Source: Kofleriaceae bacterium (lineage in GTDB: Bacteria; Myxococcota_A; Polyangia; Haliangiales; Haliangiaceae). From it: a stretch of DNA of 64,000 bases. This document shows positions 42,475 through 51,452 of this stretch, one piece after another. Each line of letters starts with the position of its first letter. Within the stretch, counting starts at the first letter, position 1. The stretch covers positions 1 to 64,000 of the forward strand of contig JACKDR010000021.1 of the NCBI GenBank assembly GCA_020633495.1. The letters are read 5' to 3'. A program made the position numbers and the translations under genes. The notes under the pieces were generated by a model that saw only the letters and a list, made by a program, of their open reading frames with translations, ran no database searches and was not told the origin of the DNA.

Positions 42475-44295
42475 ATGCGTACACGTGTGCTCGCAGTGCT
42501 GTGCCTGTCATCCTTGGCCGCCGCGGCGGCCTGCTCGTCGTCCAGCGGCAACGGCGGCGACGCCGGCGTCGGTGACGACGTCGACGCCAACGCGACCGAC
42601 GTCCCGACGCCGGTCGACGTCGCCCACCAGTGTCGCGGCGACGCCTTCACGTTCGCGTGGAGCGAGGTCGCCGGCGCCAGCTACGTGCTGGCGTACGCCC
42701 AGGACGGCGGCGCGCCGACCACGATCGAGCTCGCGGTCGGCGTCACCTCGTACGCGCCGCCCGGCGGGCTGACCGCGGGGACCTGGACGTGGAGCGTCCA
42801 GGCCGTCGTCGACGGCGTCACCTCGGCGCCCGGCGAGTCGACCACCGTCGTCGACGAGATCCCGGCGCCGCCGTCGGCCAGCGCCAGCGGCGCGACCTGC
42901 GTCGGCGACACCCTGACCCTGACCGCGACCGACGTCGCCGGCGGCACCTACGCGTGGACCGGGCCGGGCGGCTTCACCTCCGCCGACCGCGTCGCGCTCA
43001 CCGCCGCGGTGCCCGGCACCTACACCGTGACCGTGACCGTCAACCAGTGCACCTCGGCGCCGGCCACCGTCGAGGTGCTGCTCCCCGGCGAGCTGTCGTT
43101 CGCCCAGACCCTGGCCGGCGACTTCGCCGGCGACGTCTTCGACGGCACCAGCGTCGAGGGCGACGGCGTCGCGCTCGGCGGCTACGACGGCGGCGACGGC
43201 AGCGACGGCGCCTACGCGCCGACCAGCAGCGGCACCCTCGCCGGCGGCGTCTACGACTTCACGACCGTCTCGATCCCGGCCGGCGTCGTGATCACCGTGA
43301 CCGGCGCCGAGCCGCTGCAGCTGCGCGCCACCGGCGCGGTCACGATCGACGGCACGCTCACCGCGCGCGGCGGCGACGGCCAGCCGGGCGTGACCTTCAG
43401 CAACCTCGGCGCCCACGGCGTCGGCGTCGCCGGCGGCGCCAACGGCGGTGACGGCGCGTTCGACCCGTCCGCGGGCCCCCTGCCCGGCGTCAACGGCGGC
43501 GGCGCCGGTGCCGGCGTCGCGGGCGGCGGCTGGGGCGGCGGCGGCGGCGCCAGCCACGCCACCCTGGGCGCGGCCTCGGGCGCGACCAGCGGCGGCACCG
43601 CGGGCCCGACCTACGCCAGCCTCGACGTCGGCGTCCTCGCCGGCGGCTCCGGCGGCGGCGGCGGCAGCGGCGGCAACAACTGCGGCAGCGGCGGCGGCGG
43701 CGGCGGCGGCGGCGCGATCCGCATCCAGGCCGCCAGCATCACCGTCAACGGCGCGATCATCGCCAGCGGCGGCAACGGCGGCTCCGACGGCACCGGCAAC
43801 TGCGGCGGCGGCGGCGGCGGCTCGGGCGGCGCGGTGTGGCTGGCGGCGCCGGCGGTCACCTTCGGCGGCGGCGCCGCGGTCGACGTCGCCGGCGGCGCCG
43901 GCGGCACCAGCACGATCGGCGGCTCGCCGTACTTCGGCGTCGGCGCCGCCGGCGGCGAGGGCCGGTTCCGCGTCGACGCCACGACGATCACCGGGACGCC
44001 GCCGGGCACCCCGATCGCGAGCCGCGCGGGCACGGTGCGCAGCGGCCTGCTCGCCACCAGCTGCCCGTGGGGCACGCTGACCTTCACCGCCGACACCCCC
44101 GCCGGCACCAGCGTCGTGGTCGACATCCTCGACGACCTCGGCAACGTCGTCGCCACCGACGTCGCGTCGGGGACCGCCCTCACCACGATCCCGGCGGTCG
44201 CCGGCATCAACACGATCGAGCTGCGCGCGACGCTCGCCACCACGATGGTCGGCGCGACGCCGCGCCTCGAGGACTGGGCGATCGCGCACCCGTGA
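42475..44295 (+). CDS. Glycine-rich surface lipoprotein with Ig-like domains
   Basis: This 606-residue lipoprotein (lipobox AAAAC followed by a Ser run) has two Ig/PKD-like domains (about 50-125 and 130-200; GGTYAWTGPGGFTSADRVAL). A beta-helix-like region follows, and then long Gly-rich tracts (about 310-470, including runs of seven Gly) and a C-terminal beta domain ending DWAIAHP. GGGGGSGG tracts are common in myxobacterial surface and fibre proteins. No enzymatic motif seen. Glycine codon runs make the DNA highly repetitive at 43490-43890. Confidence 0.6.
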   Translation: MRTRVLAVLCLSSLAAAAACSSSSGNGGDAGVGDDVDANATDVPTPVDVAHQCRGDAFTFAWSEVAGASYVLAYAQDGGAPTTIELAVGVTSYAPPGGLTAGTWTWSVQAVVDGVTSAPGESTTVVDEIPAPPSASASGATCVGDTLTLTATDVAGGTYAWTGPGGFTSADRVALTAAVPGTYTVTVTVNQCTSAPATVEVLLPGELSFAQTLAGDFAGDVFDGTSVEGDGVALGGYDGGDGSDGAYAPTSSGTLAGGVYDFTTVSIPAGVVITVTGAEPLQLRATGAVTIDGTLTARGGDGQPGVTFSNLGAHGVGVAGGANGGDGAFDPSAGPLPGVNGGGAGAGVAGGGWGGGGGASHATLGAASGATSGGTAGPTYASLDVGVLAGGSGGGGGSGGNNCGSGGGGGGGGAIRIQAASITVNGAIIASGGNGGSDGTGNCGGGGGGSGGAVWLAAPAVTFGGGAAVDVAGGAGGTSTIGGSPYFGVGAAGGEGRFRVDATTITGTPPGTPIASRAGTVRSGLLATSCPWGTLTFTADTPAGTSVVVDILDDLGNVVATDVASGTALTTIPAVAGINTIELRATLATTMVGATPRLEDWAIAHP

Positions 44296-44422
44296 CCCCC
44301 GGCGACCCGGCCGCGCCGTCAGCGCTTGTCGCAGCCACGACGCGCGGGCCGGATCGCGGCGGCACGCCGCCTCGCGGCGTGCCGCGGTCGCGGCCGCGCG
44401 GGCGGCGCGGTACCGTCGCGGC

Positions 44423-44932
44423 ATGGACACCGCCGCCTTCGAGGACTTCACCCGCCGCTTCCAGGCCGGCATGACCGACCCCGAGCAGGTCATCCGGCTG
44501 TTCGTCGAGGCGATGCTCACGGTCGAGACCGACCGCGATCTCGCCGAGCAGCTGTTCTGCGTGGTGATCGCGCGGAACCTCTTGACCGCGGCCCCGGGCA
44601 CGCCGAGCGGCCACCGCCTGCCCCGGCCCGATCAGACGCTGAACCGGCTGGCCGCCAGCCCGGCGATCGCGCGGTCGCTGGCCGGCGGCACCACCGCCGC
44701 GGCCTACCAGGACGCCGACCTCGCCAAGGTCGCGCTCGACCGCGCCTACTCGGCGCGCACCCAGGGCGTCGACTACCCGTCGCCGGGGCGCGGCAAGTTC
44801 TTCGTCGCGTGCGGCGGCGCCGCGACGCCGCGGCCGCTCACGCTGGCGCGCAACGACGCCGGCGGCTGGAAGGTCGTCGAGTGGTCGAGCCTGACCGTCG
44901 GCGTCGCCCGCGCCGGCGCCGGCGACTTCTGA
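44423..44932 (+). CDS. Hypothetical protein
   Basis: This 169-residue soluble protein has no signal peptide. The N-terminal half is helical (FTRRFQAGMTDPEQVIRLFVEAML) and the C-terminal part has beta strands (GKFFVACGGAATPRPLTLAR, GGWKVVEWSSLTVGV). This two-part form resembles small DUF6935-type proteins, but I cannot assign a function. It lies 46 bp upstream of the diguanylate cyclase and may share its transcript. Confidence 0.6.
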   Translation: MDTAAFEDFTRRFQAGMTDPEQVIRLFVEAMLTVETDRDLAEQLFCVVIARNLLTAAPGTPSGHRLPRPDQTLNRLAASPAIARSLAGGTTAAAYQDADLAKVALDRAYSARTQGVDYPSPGRGKFFVACGGAATPRPLTLARNDAGGWKVVEWSSLTVGVARAGAGDF

Positions 44933-44978
44933 GCGACGCCGTGCGCCCGCCGCGCCGACGTGCTCTGCTGAGCCTGCC

Positions 44979-46175
44979 GTGACCGCCGCCCCGTCGCCCC
45001 GCGCGCGTCCGCCGGCCCCACCCGCGGCGCGGATCCAGCGGGCCCGCGCCGAGGTCAACCTGCGCCGCCTGGGCTCGCTCCTGTGGATCGCCGCGGTGGT
45101 CCACGCCGTCCACGTCGCGTGGATCGGCCACGCCACCGTCACCGACGCCACCGGCGCGCGCTGGCGCCAGCTGATCGTCGCCGGCCACGCCACGATGGGC
45201 GCGGTGGCGCTGATCCTGTGGATCGCGGCGCGGCTGGCGCTGCGGCGCGGCCCCGACCGCGCCGTCGCCGCCGCCACCGCGCTGACCGCGGCGGCGGCGA
45301 TCGCCTACCCGGTGTTCGGCGCCTGGCTGGCCGGCGTCGACCAGCTCGTCACCAGCAACGTCACCCCGCTGATCGTCACCGGCTTCGGCATCGCGATCGG
45401 CCTGCGCCTGTCGACCGCCGTGGCCACCGTCGCGTACACCGCGCAGCTCGCGGTCGCGCTGACGATGCTGCTCGCCGGACCGGGCCGCCCCGAGGCCGTC
45501 AGCTCCAACCTGGTCAACGCGGTGTCGATCGCGGCGCTGGGCTGGGCGGTGGCCCGCGTCCTCGAGGTCGGCCGCGTCCACGAGCTGGCGCAGCGGCTGA
45601 CCATCGAGGAGCAGGCCGCGCGCCTCGCCGACGCCAACCGCGAGCTCGCGGCGCTGTCGGCGCAGGACGAGCTGACCGGCCTCGCCAACCGCCGCGCCTT
45701 CGTGAGCCGCGGCGCCGAGCTGGTCCGCGACGCCCGCGACCGCGGCCTGCCCACCGCGATCGTCCTGGCCGACGCCGATCACTTCAAGACCATCAACGAC
45801 CGCCACGGCCACGGCGCCGGCGACGACGTCCTGCGCATGATCGCGCGCCAGGCCCGCGCCGCCGTCCGCACCGACGACCTGGTCGCCCGCCTCGGCGGCG
45901 AGGAGTTCGCGCTCGTGCTGCCCGGCATGACCGAGGCCGCCGCCGCCGACCTCGCCGACGCCCTGCGCGCCGCGATCGCCGCCGACGCCGTGACCAGCGG
46001 CGGCGCCACGATCCACGTCACCGCCAGCTTCGGTGTCGGCGAGCTCGGCGCCGCCGACGCCGAGCCCCTCGAGGCCGCCCTCGCCCGCACCGATCGCGCC
46101 ATGTACGCCGCCAAGCGCGCCGGCCGCGACCGCGTCGTCCGCGCGTCGACGCTGGCCACGCTCGATCGTGGATAG
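44979..46175 (+). CDS. Membrane diguanylate cyclase (GGDEF)
   Basis: This 398-residue protein makes cyclic di-GMP from two GTP. The N-terminal half has about six transmembrane helices (residues 30-200) as a sensor, then a short coiled coil (about 205-225), then a GGDEF domain. DELTGLANRRAF opens it, DADHFKTINDRHGHGAGDDVL is intact, and the active-site motif is GGEEF. No RxxD inhibitory site is evident four residues before the motif (TDDLVARLGGEEF has Asp-Asp-Leu-Val), so product inhibition through that site may be absent. Start GTG at 44979. Confidence 0.9.
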   Translation: MTAAPSPRARPPAPPAARIQRARAEVNLRRLGSLLWIAAVVHAVHVAWIGHATVTDATGARWRQLIVAGHATMGAVALILWIAARLALRRGPDRAVAAATALTAAAAIAYPVFGAWLAGVDQLVTSNVTPLIVTGFGIAIGLRLSTAVATVAYTAQLAVALTMLLAGPGRPEAVSSNLVNAVSIAALGWAVARVLEVGRVHELAQRLTIEEQAARLADANRELAALSAQDELTGLANRRAFVSRGAELVRDARDRGLPTAIVLADADHFKTINDRHGHGAGDDVLRMIARQARAAVRTDDLVARLGGEEFALVLPGMTEAAAADLADALRAAIAADAVTSGGATIHVTASFGVGELGAADAEPLEAALARTDRAMYAAKRAGRDRVVRASTLATLDRG

Positions 46176-46191
46176 GGGAGCGGCGAGGCCG

Positions 46192-46995
46192 ATGCGAAGG
46201 GTCACCGGTACGCGAGCACTCCAGCTGCTCACCCTCCGGGCAATGGTCTTCGGCATCGCGGGCTGTCGCGAAGCCCCCACCATGGTGCTGCTCGGGCGCC
46301 CTCTTGTCCTGCAACCGTACGCTGCAGGAGCGAGTTGCTCCCTTCAACTCGGCTTGGTGTCCTGTGACACGGTGTTGGCGGTCCCCGGCAGCATGGACAC
46401 GCCGGCGGAACGGCGCGTCGTTCCCGGCGTGTTCCCGGCGCTGAAGCTGATCGTGGATCTCACCGGTAGCACCGCCTGCGTCGTGCGAGCCGACCGAACA
46501 CTGCGTTGCTGGGGGGTCAACAGCTGGGGCGCACTCGGCCGGGGCCGGGCACCCACGCCTGGTGAGGCGGTGCTCGAGATCTCGGGGCCGGAGGCCCCCC
46601 ACGATCTACCGCCGGTCGTGGATGTCGCTGCCGGTCAGCTCTTCTTCTGCGCACTGGACGCGGTCGGCGGCATCTGGTGCTGGGGTCGCAACGAGTTCGG
46701 ACAGGTCGCGGCGATGTCTCCCGCCACCGTGCCAACCCCGGTCGCGGTCGACGGCATACCACCGGCGGTCGAAGTCGTCGCCTCCGTGGATCAGGCCTGT
46801 GCGCGCACCGAGCATGGTGAGGTGTGGTGCTGGGGGGACGCTGACGTGGGCACGCCACACACGCCGCGCCGTGTCGTCGAGGGTGCCTCGCATCTGCGGC
46901 TGGAGCGAGATCACATCTGCGCGACGACAGGCGACGGCGAGTCATGCTGGGACGCTGCCCCGACATTGCACAGCCTGTCCGGATCGGGTGAGTAG
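46192..46995 (+). CDS. RCC1-repeat lipoprotein-like protein, lower GC
   Basis: This 267-residue protein has a short hydrophobic start ending GIAGC and about three RCC1-type repeats with the phrases RCWGVNSWGALGRG, IWCWGRNEFGQV and VWCWGDADVG. RCC1 propellers normally have seven blades, so this is short and the final repeat (GESCWDAAPTLHS) is decaying. Its GC content is visibly lower and its codon use less biased than its neighbours, suggesting recent acquisition. It sits 16 bp after the cyclase and just before the katG remnant. Confidence 0.65.
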   Translation: MRRVTGTRALQLLTLRAMVFGIAGCREAPTMVLLGRPLVLQPYAAGASCSLQLGLVSCDTVLAVPGSMDTPAERRVVPGVFPALKLIVDLTGSTACVVRADRTLRCWGVNSWGALGRGRAPTPGEAVLEISGPEAPHDLPPVVDVAAGQLFFCALDAVGGIWCWGRNEFGQVAAMSPATVPTPVAVDGIPPAVEVVASVDQACARTEHGEVWCWGDADVGTPHTPRRVVEGASHLRLERDHICATTGDGESCWDAAPTLHSLSGSGE

Positions 46996-47040
46996 CTGAG
47001 CCGGCCGTGTCGCTCGCGGCGGAGGCCCCGGCGCACGACC

Positions 47041-47214
47041 GTGACTCGTCGGACCGCGCCCCCGGTCGATCTGATCTTCGGCTCGAACAGCGAGCTCCGC
47101 GCGGTCGCCGAGGCCTACGCCGAGGCCGGCCTGCAGGAGCGGTTCGTGCGCGACGTCGTCGCCGCGTGGGCGAAGGTCGGCCAGCGCGACCGCTTCGACC
47201 TGCGGTCGCGCTGA
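47041..47214 (+). pseudogene. 3' remnant of katG (catalase-peroxidase)
   Basis: The last 57 codons of this frame read VDLIFGSNSELRAVAEAYAE, then QERFVRDVVAAWAKV and DRFDL, the diagnostic C-terminus of bifunctional catalase-peroxidases, which are normally about 720-740 residues. Everything upstream (haem domains, Trp-Tyr-Met crosslink region) is gone; the preceding 45 bp and the RCC1 gene are unrelated. This is a deletion remnant and should not be active. Confidence 0.8.
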
Positions 47215-47295
47215 GCGCGGTCGCGTCGCGCGCGGCGGGGCGGCCCGCCGCGCGACCGCCACCTCGCCGCCGCCACCGACCTCGCCGACCTCGTG

Positions 47296-47371
<76 letters not shown>

Positions 47372-47533
47372 GTGGTAGGGGCGAGCAAGCTACACGGGCG
47401 GGGGTCGGTTGGCAAGAGGTCGGGCGCGGCGGCGCCGGCGCGCGGATCCCCGGGCGGGCGCGCGCCGGCCGAGGCCGCGTCACCGCCGGCGGCGGGCGCT
47501 GGCAAGCGGGGCAGGTTCCGCGACAATCCCCGG

Positions 47534-48517
47534 ATGCCCCTGCCCTCCGTCCCCGCCGTCGCCGCGCTCGCCGCGACCTTGCTCGCGGTCGCCGGCGCGG
47601 CCGCGTGCACCGCGCCCCGCCGGGTGGCGTGCCCGCCTGGCGCGCCGGGCGCCGCCACCGCCGACGACGCCGACGCCGCGCCCCTGCCCGCCGAGGACGA
47701 TCAGCTGCGCCGGTGGCGCGCGATCCACGCCGACGACGACCAGCCCCCCGCCGGCACGACGGCGGCGGCGCTGCTGCCCGAGCTGGTCGGGTACCTGGGC
47801 TCGCCGGATCCGGAACGCCGCGACGGCATCGCCTACGAGGTGCTGGTGGCGTGGATCGTCCGCGCGCCCCGGCTGACGCCGGCGGAGCTCCGCCCGCTGG
47901 CCGGCGAGCTGGTCGCCGCCCTCGACGGTCCGCTCGACGTCCCCGACGGCGTGTTCCGGCGCTCGTTCTCGGCCCTGGTCCTGTCGTTGATCGTCAAGCG
48001 CGACCTCGACGACCCGTTCTTCACCGACGCCGAGCGCCGCGACCTGCTCGCCGCGGCCCGCGCCTACGCCGGGCGCGAGCCCGATCTGCGCGGCCACACC
48101 GGCGTCCGCGGCTGGGCCCACGCCGCCGCCCACACCGCCGACCTGCTGAAGTTCCTGGCCCGCGAGCCGGCCTTCACCGACGACGATCGCGCGGTGGTCC
48201 TCGATGCGGTCGCGGCCCTGGTGGTGCGCCGCCACGGCTTCGACTTCCACCACGGCGAGGACGGCCGCCTCGCCCTGCCCGTGCTCGAGGTGCTGCGCCG
48301 CGGCGTCGCCGCGGCCGGCGTCGACGCCTGGCTCGACGCGATCGTCGCGCCGCTGCGCGAGCCCGGCACCGCCGACTTCGATCCGGCGCTGTTCGCGGCC
48401 CAGCGCAACGCGCGCAACCTGCTGTTCACGCTGTTCGTCCAGCTGTCGTTGACGCCGTCGCCCGGCGACGGCGAGCGCCACGCGCTCGATCGGCTGCGCG
48501 CGCTGCTCGCCGGCTGA
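47534..48517 (+). CDS. DUF2785 domain lipoprotein
   Basis: This 327-residue protein has a signal peptide ending GAAAC and a helical repeat domain matching DUF2785. LLPELVGYLGSPDPERRDGI, the middle GHTGVRGWAHAAAHTADLL (with conserved His residues) and RNLLFTLFVQL are typical. Function unknown; HEAT-like protein-binding is suggested by the helices. It lies between the two tRNA-Phe genes on the opposite strand, ending in a strong hairpin shared with the second tRNA. Confidence 0.7.
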   Translation: MPLPSVPAVAALAATLLAVAGAAACTAPRRVACPPGAPGAATADDADAAPLPAEDDQLRRWRAIHADDDQPPAGTTAAALLPELVGYLGSPDPERRDGIAYEVLVAWIVRAPRLTPAELRPLAGELVAALDGPLDVPDGVFRRSFSALVLSLIVKRDLDDPFFTDAERRDLLAAARAYAGREPDLRGHTGVRGWAHAAAHTADLLKFLAREPAFTDDDRAVVLDAVAALVVRRHGFDFHHGEDGRLALPVLEVLRRGVAAAGVDAWLDAIVAPLREPGTADFDPALFAAQRNARNLLFTLFVQLSLTPSPGDGERHALDRLRALLAG

Positions 48518-48537
48518 GCGCGCGCCGAAACGACGAA

Positions 48538-48564
48538 GCGCCCGTGACCATCGATCACGGGCGC
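48538..48564. terminator. Bidirectional terminator between DUF2785 gene and tRNA-Phe copy 2
   Basis: GCGCCCGTGA and TCACGGGCGC form a perfect 10-bp stem with a 7-nt loop. On the minus strand it is followed by TTCGTCGTTTCGG, a mildly T-rich tail that fits termination of the tRNA transcript. On the plus strand it serves the DUF2785 gene 21 bp upstream. Confidence 0.75.
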
Positions 48565-48573
48565 TCGCGTCGG

Positions 48574-48646
<73 letters not shown>

Positions 48647-48660
48647 GACAGGTCGAGAAA

Positions 48661-49548
48661 CTACACGGCCGGCGCCGGGTCGTCCACCGGGTCCGCGCCG
48701 GTTTCGGCGGCCGCCACGGCGCCCGGCCGGGGGCGTGCCCGGGCCGCCTCGATGGCCGCCAGCAGCTCCTCGAAGGCGTAGGGCTTGGCGACGAAGCCGG
48801 CGAGCCGGCCGGCCGCGACCGCGGCGTCGATCGCGGCGCTGCCGAGGCCGCTGCTGGCGATCACCGGCACGGTGACGCCGCGGCGCGCCAGCTCGTCGAC
48901 GACCTCGAGGCCGCGCTTGCGCGGCATCGACATGTCGAGGAGCACCACCGCCAGGTCGTCGCCGTGCCGCTCGACCTGCTCGATCGCCTCGACGCCGTCG
49001 CACGCGGTGACGACCCGGTAGCCGCAGTCCTCGAGGATCGTCGCGACGGTGCGCCGCACCAGGTCCTCGTCGTCGGCCACCAGGATCAGCGGCGACGACG
49101 ACCCGGGCGCCGCCGCCGGCCCGGACGCCGCGGCCGCGGCGTCGGCGCCGCCGACGCGGCCAGGCGCGGCCGACGCCGCGGGCGCCTCGCCCCGGGCCTG
49201 GTCGATCACCGCGCGCAGCGCGGTCGCGACGCCGCGGCCGTCGAGCGGCTTCTGCAGCACCCGCAGCTCGCCGCGCACCAGCTCGTCGCGCATCGACAGC
49301 TCGGCGTAGCCGGACATGAACAGCACCGGCAGGCCCGGCACCACCGCGCTGGCGCGGCGCCACAGCTCGAGGCCGCTGATCCCCGGCAGCATCAGGTCGG
49401 TGGCGAGCGCCGCCAGATCGTCGGCCAGCTCGGGCAGCCGCTGCAGCGCCGCCTCGGCCGAGCCGCACGCCACGACCCGGTAGCCGTAGCTGGTCAGCGC
49501 CCGCTCGACGCCGGCGCGGATCGACGGATCGTCCTCGACGTACAGCAC
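48661..49548 (-). CDS. Double receiver module, C-terminal part of a frameshifted hybrid kinase
   Basis: The frame holds two receiver domains. The first begins VLYVEDDPSIRAGVERALTS, with phosphoacceptor Asp in ALATDLMLPGISG and Lys in LQKPLDG. The second begins LILVADDEDLVRRTVATILE, with Asp in VLLDMSMPRKRG and Lys in VAKPYAF. Coordinates given start at the only usable GTG (49548), which has no ribosome binding site. The protein-like sequence extends upstream through the Pro/Ala linker into the kinase gene in another frame. It therefore most probably belongs to the kinase polypeptide, separated by a one-base deletion near 49624-49631. Confidence 0.7.
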   Translation of the reverse strand: MLYVEDDPSIRAGVERALTSYGYRVVACGSAEAALQRLPELADDLAALATDLMLPGISGLELWRRASAVVPGLPVLFMSGYAELSMRDELVRGELRVLQKPLDGRGVATALRAVIDQARGEAPAASAAPGRVGGADAAAAASGPAAAPGSSSPLILVADDEDLVRRTVATILEDCGYRVVTACDGVEAIEQVERHGDDLAVVLLDMSMPRKRGLEVVDELARRGVTVPVIASSGLGSAAIDAAVAAGRLAGFVAKPYAFEELLAAIEAARARPRPGAVAAAETGADPVDDPAPAV

Positions 49549-51452
49549 GCGCTCGGCGCGGCCGGCGTGGGCGGCGGCGCCGCGCGGCGGCGGCTCGCCG
49601 GGCGCCCGCGCCGGCGCGGCGACGCCCGGAAGCGGAGCCGGAAGGTCGTGCCCTGCCCGACCGTCGAGTCGACGCCGATCTCGCCGTCGAGGTCGCGGAC
49701 GATGCTGTGGACGGTGGTCAGGCCGAGCCCGGTGCCGGTGCCAGCGGCCTTGGTCGACACCAGCGGCTCGAAGATCCGCGCCCGCACCGCGGGGTCGATG
49801 CCGACGCCGGTGTCCTCGACCTCCAGCGTCACGGCGGCGGGGCCGGCCGCCGCGTCGCCGGCGACGCGGGTCCGGATCCGCACGTGGCCGCCGTCCGGCA
49901 TCGCGTCGCGCGCGTTCACGACCAGGTTGACCAGCACCTGCTCGAGCAGGCCCTGGTTGCCGCGGATCCAGCACGGCGCGGCGGCGAGGTCCAGCTCCAG
50001 GCTGGCGTTGCTCGGGATCAGGCGCTGCAGCAGCGACGCCAGCTCGCCGATCACGACGTTGACGTCGACCGGGCCGGTCTTCGACAGATCGCGCCGCCCC
50101 AGGCTCAGGAGCTGGCGGGTCAGCGCGCCGCCACGGATCGAGGTCTCGTAGATCTCGGTGAGCAGCGGGCGCTGCGGCCAGTCGGGCGGCTCGTGGGCGA
50201 GCATGGCCTCGGCGCTGAGCATGATCGCGCTGAGCAGGTTGTTGAAGTCGTGGGCGACGCCGCCGGCCAGCTGCGACACCAGCTCCATCTTCTGGCGCAG
50301 CTCGATCTCGGCGCGCAGGCGCCGCCGCTCGGTGATGTCGCGGACGGTGACGACCGTGCCGCCCACGGCGTCGCGATCCGGCGGCGCCACCAGGCGCAGC
50401 TCCAGGAACCGGGGCGCCGCCGGGCCGTCGTCGACGGCGCGGACGTCGAGCGCGACGGTGACGCCGACCGCGGCGGCGGCGTCGGCGAGGGCGGCGGCCA
50501 GCCGCGGCCGGTCGTCGGGCGCGACCAGCGCGCCGAGGTGGGCGCCGACCAGCCCGGCGCTGCCGCCGCCGAGCGCGCGCGCGGCGCCGCCGGTGACCTG
50601 GCCGATGACGTCGTCGGGCTCGACCACCAGCACGGCGTCGTCGAGGTTGGCGAGCAGGCTCTCGATGCGGCGCGCGCCGGCGCGCAGCGCGGCGTCGCGG
50701 GCCTCGATGTCGGCGGCCATGCGATCGAAGGCGTGGCCGAGCGCGGCCAGCTCGTCGTCGCCGCCGATCCGCGACCGGGCGTCGTAGGCGCCGCCGGCGA
50801 TGCGCTCGCTGGCGCGCCGCAGCCGCGACAGCCGGCGCAGCACCGCGACGTGCAGCAGGAGGTACAGGATCAGGCTGGCGCCCAGGAAGATCGCGCCCTG
50901 CAGCAGGGCGCGGCGGATCGCCTCGACCCGGGCCCGGGCCAGCGGCCGCGCCAGCTCGTGGTTGGCGACCAGGGCGCCCAGCCGTGGCAGCTCGCCGGGC
51001 CGCGCCGCCAGCCGCACCGGCGCCACCGCGACCACCAGCGGCGGATCGCGCAGGACCTCGACCTGGAGCCGGTCGGTGGCGAGGGCGCGGGCCAGCGCGG
51101 GCCGGGCGCGTCCGAAGCCGGCCTCGTCGAGGGTCTTGCCCTCGTTGACGATCTCGGTGGCGTACAGGATGGTGCCGTCGCCGCGGGCCAGCGCGGCGTG
51201 GCGGACCCGGGGCTCGGCGGCCAGCATGCCGAGCAGGCCGGCGACGTCGTCGGGCCGCTCGCCGCGGTACGCGGCGTCGATGCGCTCCGACACCATCGTG
51301 CCGATCAGCGTCGCCTCGTCGACGGTGGCCTGCTCGGCGCGGGCCTCGCCGCGCCCGACCTCGACGCGGAGCAGGATCAGCTGCACCGCGATCCCGGCGA
51401 CCAGCAGCAGGCCCGGGATCCACACCCGCATCGGCAGGCGCAGCCGCCTCAT
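49494..51452 (-). CDS. Membrane hybrid sensor kinase (receiver part out of frame)
   Basis: The kinase has an N-terminal membrane helix (WIPGLLLVAGIAVQLILL), a periplasmic domain of about 150 residues, a second helix (FLGASLILYLLLHVAVL), HAMP, PAS (about 255-385, ending TVRDITERRRLRAE), the H-box GVAHDFNNLLSAI and an HATPase ending GTGTGLGLTTVH. After TFRLRF the frame degenerates into an Arg/Pro tail until the stop at 49494, while the receivers continue in another frame: one missing C in CTTCCGGG restores the fusion. It starts ATGA-overlapped with the binding-protein gene, so the two should act as one signalling unit with the binding protein as ligand receptor. Confidence 0.82.
   Translation of the reverse strand: MRRLRLPMRVWIPGLLLVAGIAVQLILLRVEVGRGEARAEQATVDEATLIGTMVSERIDAAYRGERPDDVAGLLGMLAAEPRVRHAALARGDGTILYATEIVNEGKTLDEAGFGRARPALARALATDRLQVEVLRDPPLVVAVAPVRLAARPGELPRLGALVANHELARPLARARVEAIRRALLQGAIFLGASLILYLLLHVAVLRRLSRLRRASERIAGGAYDARSRIGGDDELAALGHAFDRMAADIEARDAALRAGARRIESLLANLDDAVLVVEPDDVIGQVTGGAARALGGGSAGLVGAHLGALVAPDDRPRLAAALADAAAAVGVTVALDVRAVDDGPAAPRFLELRLVAPPDRDAVGGTVVTVRDITERRRLRAEIELRQKMELVSQLAGGVAHDFNNLLSAIMLSAEAMLAHEPPDWPQRPLLTEIYETSIRGGALTRQLLSLGRRDLSKTGPVDVNVVIGELASLLQRLIPSNASLELDLAAAPCWIRGNQGLLEQVLVNLVVNARDAMPDGGHVRIRTRVAGDAAAGPAAVTLEVEDTGVGIDPAVRARIFEPLVSTKAAGTGTGLGLTTVHSIVRDLDGEIGVDSTVGQGTTFRLRFRASPRRRGRPASRRRAAPPPTPAAPSACCTSRTIRRSAPASSGR

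Noticed and set aside
43490..43890. Gly-rich tract as a non-coding tandem repeat
   Set aside because: It stays in frame inside a lipoprotein gene with normal codon bias.
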